Assembly: GCF_040115645.1 (NCBI RefSeq)
Contig: NC_089561.1
Span: forward strand, 1,364,001-1,428,000
DNA from: Euwallacea fornicatus
Taxonomy: Eukaryota > Arthropoda > Insecta > Coleoptera > Curculionidae
Direction of reading: 5' to 3'
DNA length: 64,000 nucleotides
Positions 60,381 through 64,000 of the stretch are shown piece by piece; the first letter of the stretch is position 1, and every line of letters starts with the position of its first letter. The notes under the pieces were generated by a model that had not been told where the DNA came from, ran no database searches, and worked only from the letters and a program-made list of their open reading frames with translations. Both the position numbers and the translations under genes were made by a program.

Positions 60381-63100
60381 CGTCCAAATGTGACTTTAAT
60401 TTTGGACCCTGGGTGTAGTACAGTACTAAATGGAGCTAACCGTAATTTTTACTCCTGCTTTGATTTAAAAAAAATCCACATCACCCCTGAATGTTTCGTT
60501 GCAGTGAGGAGGTGATTACTTCTAAGTTAATTCTTCCCAAACGGCATAAAGAATAAAAATTGAAAACCGCTACACCCGCTCACTCTATTAACGGCTCCCA
60601 AAACCAATTCCCATTTCGTGCACTTCCATTGGTGCAGGTGCCTCCGCTGTGCTTTTGTTTTTTAATCAGGCAAGTGCAGCCATCTGTGCCGCTCTGCGGG
60701 AACTCGTCAGATGTTTTGTTTTTATTTTAAACAACCGACGATCGCCCACGTTTCGAATGTATGTGGTGAGCCAAATAAAACGCGGCGCTTACCTAGTGCG
60801 GTTGTTGTCTTGGGCGGAAAATGGGGAAGATTGTATTTTTAAAGCTGAGCAAGGGGGGCACTTAAGACTTCTTTTTTACGGTTTAATTTAAGAGGGTTTT
60901 AGGTTAAAAAAAAAACGAACACGAGGGCCATAAAATCGTCGATAATGGCCCTCTTCCATTAGCTTTTTAGTGGATTTTCGAGGAAATTGCACCTCTCTGC
61001 GAGAAGCAATTTTAATGTTTTTTTTTTTTTTTTTTAACAAATCATAACAGAACCCCCTAAATCAAGCGTTCCGCTAAGTAGAGACATAAAGGGAGTGTCA
61101 ACGAGTTAACTATGAATTCTCGTTAGTCTCATTAGTCGCAACACGTAAATGCGCTTATGATGTCCCGTGCAGGGCGCACCTAACGACCTCATAATTGATA
61201 CGTGGTTTGGGAATTTAGCAGGAAATATGCTGCCCAGAGCGTATTAAAACGCTCTATTTCCATCCCGCAGGCTCTATTACAAGCCCGAAATTTATTTTGA
61301 GCGGAATTGCAAATTTAAAATAACGCCTAAAAAAATAATCACATGTTGAACATACCACAAGTATCATATAACCATTTAGTTTAGTCCCCCAGTTTGAAAA
61401 GGACGGAAAGATAAGTTGCAAGTTTCGGGTCCCCAATTCGGTCGAGTCCCTAAAGGGAGGCATCTATGATGCTCAGAAGGGTCGTAAACTGAATTCTGTT
61501 TGGCGAAATGGTGCGAAAACTTGATCTGTTTATTTTCGTTTACTAACGGATTTGTAAGGGTTGTTCATAACACCAAATAGGGAAACAAGAATATTTTTTA
61601 AACCGAACTGTCGTGAAACGCAATAAAACTGCAAAAAGGGCGAATAACTAGTTTTACAACCCTGAGGTCGAAAAGGACCTTCAAACCTTTTTTTACCCAG
61701 CATGTTTCCCAATTACTCTAAAGGTGTAGGACCAGCAAAGGTAGATCTTAGTAAACCCTTGTAAGATTCGACCTTAAGTCGTTTTTTAAGAGTTCTCGTC
61801 ATTTAGCCAAGGATAAGCAAGAATATAGGGCTCTTACGGGTTTTAGTGCAGTTTGGTCCATCAACGAGGGTATCCTCAAGTGCCCTTACACGGAGTGATT
61901 AAGTGGAAATACCCAGATATGGGCATAATGTTGAAATACATCTGTATTTTGTGGCGATCTTTATGCGAGTGCTTGTGGTGATGATTCCCCAACGATCCGG
62001 TGAGTGAAAGATATTGTTCAATAAATCAGTTTGAATTTCCTCATAGTATTCTGGTGGAAATTTATCTCCAACAAAGAGAGAGGCCGATTATTACGTATAA
62101 TAATTCGTGGAGGAATGCGTGGTTAAGCCCTGCTCCGCATATAGCGTTTTACCCCCCGTGAGGATATTTCCTCATCTAACCCTTATCTAATTGAGGAATG
62201 TCCTGCTTTATTATACCGAAAACTCAATAAATAGGGACCTTTTTTAATTAACTGGACTATAAGCCCGGTTAAAGCTTTCCAGGTCTGCCCAATCTTGGAC
62301 GTGAGCGAACTCCGTAACGACCGCCGTACTCTCGCAACAAAGATGCGGTGTAAACATCCTCCGTTACGTAAAATAAAAAGCCGAATAAATATTTAAATGA
62401 AACAGAAAATTGATTGCAAAAGAAATAAATCTCTGACGCGCGTAAAATAATCAATGTAAACCAGATTCTAAACTGCGAGGAGATCGATAGAGGTTTTGTT
62501 TGTTGGCCTATTCAAACGGGGCCTTTGCCAAACTTTTATCGAAAATAAATTCCCCAGAAAGACGGATTTATATAAAGGAAAGCGGAAAAGTTATAGGCCG
62601 GATTATGGTTTACTTCGTTGTTGAGGGATTTAGCCCAGCATGCGAATGTGTACAAAGAACCTGGAAGCCATGTTTTAAGAGAAACCCGTGGGGGTTGGGG
62701 GGGGGGGGGTGGGGGGCAAGAGCTCGATCAAGGAAAAAATTACTAAAATGTTTCTTTACATATCGCAAACGTTGTGAATTATTGGACGTTTGAAGCTCTG
62801 CCCGTGAGCGCAGACGAACGGCGCCGCCGTAACGCTTTTCGGTCGGTGGCGTCTTTCACCGCTTTCGAGATATTTCGAATTGTTAAATTTCCCGAAATTT
62901 CAGGAGCACGCTCCCGCGTGCGATTCCTTGCGCAAATTTCATTAAAATTCTGCAAGAACGCGGTGAGTTTAAATTTCGCGGACGTCACTACAATCCCCTC
63001 TTAAATTACTCAATTCCGGACCCGACGGTTTAATGAAATTCTACGAGGAAAAATTGATTTAAAGTTCGACTAAAATTAAGCTGAAGCCATTGGGGTAGAC
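60381..63100. other. Intergenic, no gene seen
   Basis: AT-rich with a T-run (61017-61036) and the G-run cluster at 62.7 kb. A GC-rich patch around 62795-62960 has frames open on both strands and no recognised content. Confidence 0.5.
62690..62716 (+). other. G-run cluster with quadruplex potential
   Basis: A run of five G, then TT, then a run of more than ten G, then T and six G. This pattern satisfies the usual four-run G-quadruplex rule. Location or function cannot be inferred. Confidence 0.6.
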
Positions 63101-63103
63101 GTA

Positions 63104-64000
63104 CGGTAGCGGACGAAATTCTAGCAACTTTTGGTGTCTGAAGGCAAAACTACTGGGGCAGAGACATCTCCAATAGTCATTTTGCTTAAAATTGAGTTAC
63201 ACTCAGTGGACGCTCACATTAAAACAGTTTCTTTAGAAATCAGAAATATTATGCCCGGACGTCATCAAAATGGAGAGAAACAGAGCGAAATAGCTCGAAG
63301 TTCGTTATTAAATAAATTGATTGAATCGCGATGAATTAAAAGATTTGGAGAAACGGAATCATTAAAACCCGAGAAAAATACTGGGAGAGCGAAAAAAACA
63401 ACAAAAAGGGACGAGGCGATCATCGTGAAATTGAATAAAATAAATTCATTTTCGACGCAAATTCCGAACAAAACATCCAGCTCTGGCCAACTAAATTTGA
63501 ATTCAGGAACAGTAAGGAGGATGCTCTTGGATGACGGACTATTTGAATGCTGACCAGCAAAAAAGCCACTGCTTTCAATGAAAAATATCGAGCCCCGATT
63601 GGAGTTTGCTGAGCAGCATCGTGACCGGAAATTTGAGCAATGGAAAAATTGGGTGATTAAAGGAAATTTAATTTGTTTGCAAGTGATGGCATTGCCTATA
63701 TGAGACACCCTGTGGGTAAAAGATTGAATAAAAAATGCATTTTGCTTACTGCGAAACATGGTGGTGGTTCCGTACAAGTTCGGGGCAGTTTTTCCCGTCA
63801 CGGCATGGGGCCACTTTACGGAATTAATGGGATTACGGACCGATTTGTATATAAGGAAATTTTGCAAACTCAATTGATTTCTTACGTGGATGAACACATG
63901 CCTTCGCCCTCTATTTTCCAACAGGATAACGACCCAAAACACACGTAAACTTATAAAAAACTTTGTAGAAGAGGAAAAAGTTCATTTGTTACTTTGGCCT
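63104..64000 (+). mobile_element. Tc1-like DNA transposon, cut by the right edge of the window
   Basis: The left end CGGTAGCGGACGAAATTCTA, preceded by TA (63102-63103), has the CAGTGGCGGAC-type start found in many Tc1 elements. A subterminal CAGTGGACGCTCACA-like repeat lies near 63206. A transposase frame on the plus strand follows. The right end is outside the window. Confidence 0.85.
63251..64000 (+). pseudogene. Tc1-like transposase, the least decayed copy, incomplete at the window edge
   Basis: Probable start ATG at 63251 (MPGRHQNGEKQSEIARS), the N-terminal helix-turn-helix. After a stop at 63332-63334 the frame resumes with RFGETESLKPEKN, GRAKKTTKRDEAII (the GRPRKTT hook) and TVRRMLLDDGLFEC. 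It continues with AKKPLLSMKNIEPRLEFAEQ, EQWKNWV and, in the next frame, LFASDGIAYMRHPVGKRLNKK. HGGGSVQVRGSFSRHGMGPL precedes IFQQDNDPKHT (about 63913-63945), the second catalytic Asp motif, which is intact. A stop follows, and a LIKNFVEEEKVHLLLWP tail reaches the edge. A few stops and frameshifts make it a pseudogene. A long frame on the opposite strand (63265-63942) is its shadow. Confidence 0.9.

Noticed and set aside
63265..63942. 225-codon open frame on the minus strand
   Set aside because: It lies antisense to a clear Tc1 transposase fossil on the plus strand and has no recognisable protein content of its own.

Overview
This is animal nuclear DNA, almost certainly from an insect, covering part of the Hox complex around the 5' end of Ultrabithorax (Ubx). 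The anchor is a single exon on the minus strand (21195-21852). It begins with the Ubx N-terminal signature, carries the insect Ubx blocks around PLSLGMSPY, RPPQDSPYDAS and VRPSACTPDSR, ends with the YPWM hexapeptide followed by MAIAG, and runs straight into a good splice donor. The protein resembles that of holometabolous insects, perhaps a beetle, but I cannot fix the order from one exon. No other conventional cellular gene could be supported in 64 kb. Intergenic DNA and giant introns of this kind are typical of insect Hox clusters.

Layout. 1-21194 is the 5' part of the first Ubx intron. The homeobox exon is not seen, so the intron is longer than 21 kb. It holds one old Tc1-like transposon (about 7838-9398) and several GC/CpG-rich islands (about 6.2-6.5, 10.9-11.3, 13.0-13.5 and 14.6-15.0 kb). 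21853-22760 should hold the Ubx 5' UTR and promoter; it has paired YY1/Pho-type sites and GAGA/CT tracts. 22.8-33.3 kb is upstream DNA almost free of recognisable transposons, with two clusters of Pho-like and GAGA-like motifs (26.6-26.8 and 29.6-29.9 kb). By synteny with other insects this interval corresponds to the bxd/pbx regulatory region between Ubx and abd-A. From 33.3 kb to the right edge the DNA becomes a transposon graveyard. It contains a mariner transposase fossil (D,D34D spacing intact), four further Tc1-like fossils (43.0-44.3, 46.1-46.8, 52.4-53.7 and 63.1-64.0+ kb), and non-autonomous elements flanked by TA and ending in CAGGGTG or close variants. Three of these are long inverted-repeat (foldback) elements at 37.2-38.7, 49.1-50.0 and 57.2-58.5 kb.

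Other items: an unrecognised 211-codon ORF beside a roughly 280-bp GA satellite (59.4-60.4 kb), a possible tRNA-derived SINE head (41.7-41.85 kb), a diverged 200-bp duplication (32.5 and 35.1 kb), and a repeated octamer TTTACGAG/CTCGTAAA. That octamer is a known binding sequence of Abd-B/HOX13-class homeodomains and is counted about five times more often than chance predicts. One transcription unit (Ubx) dominates the window; the rest is best read as its cis-regulatory DNA, progressively invaded by transposons with distance from the promoter. All alignments and counts were made by eye.
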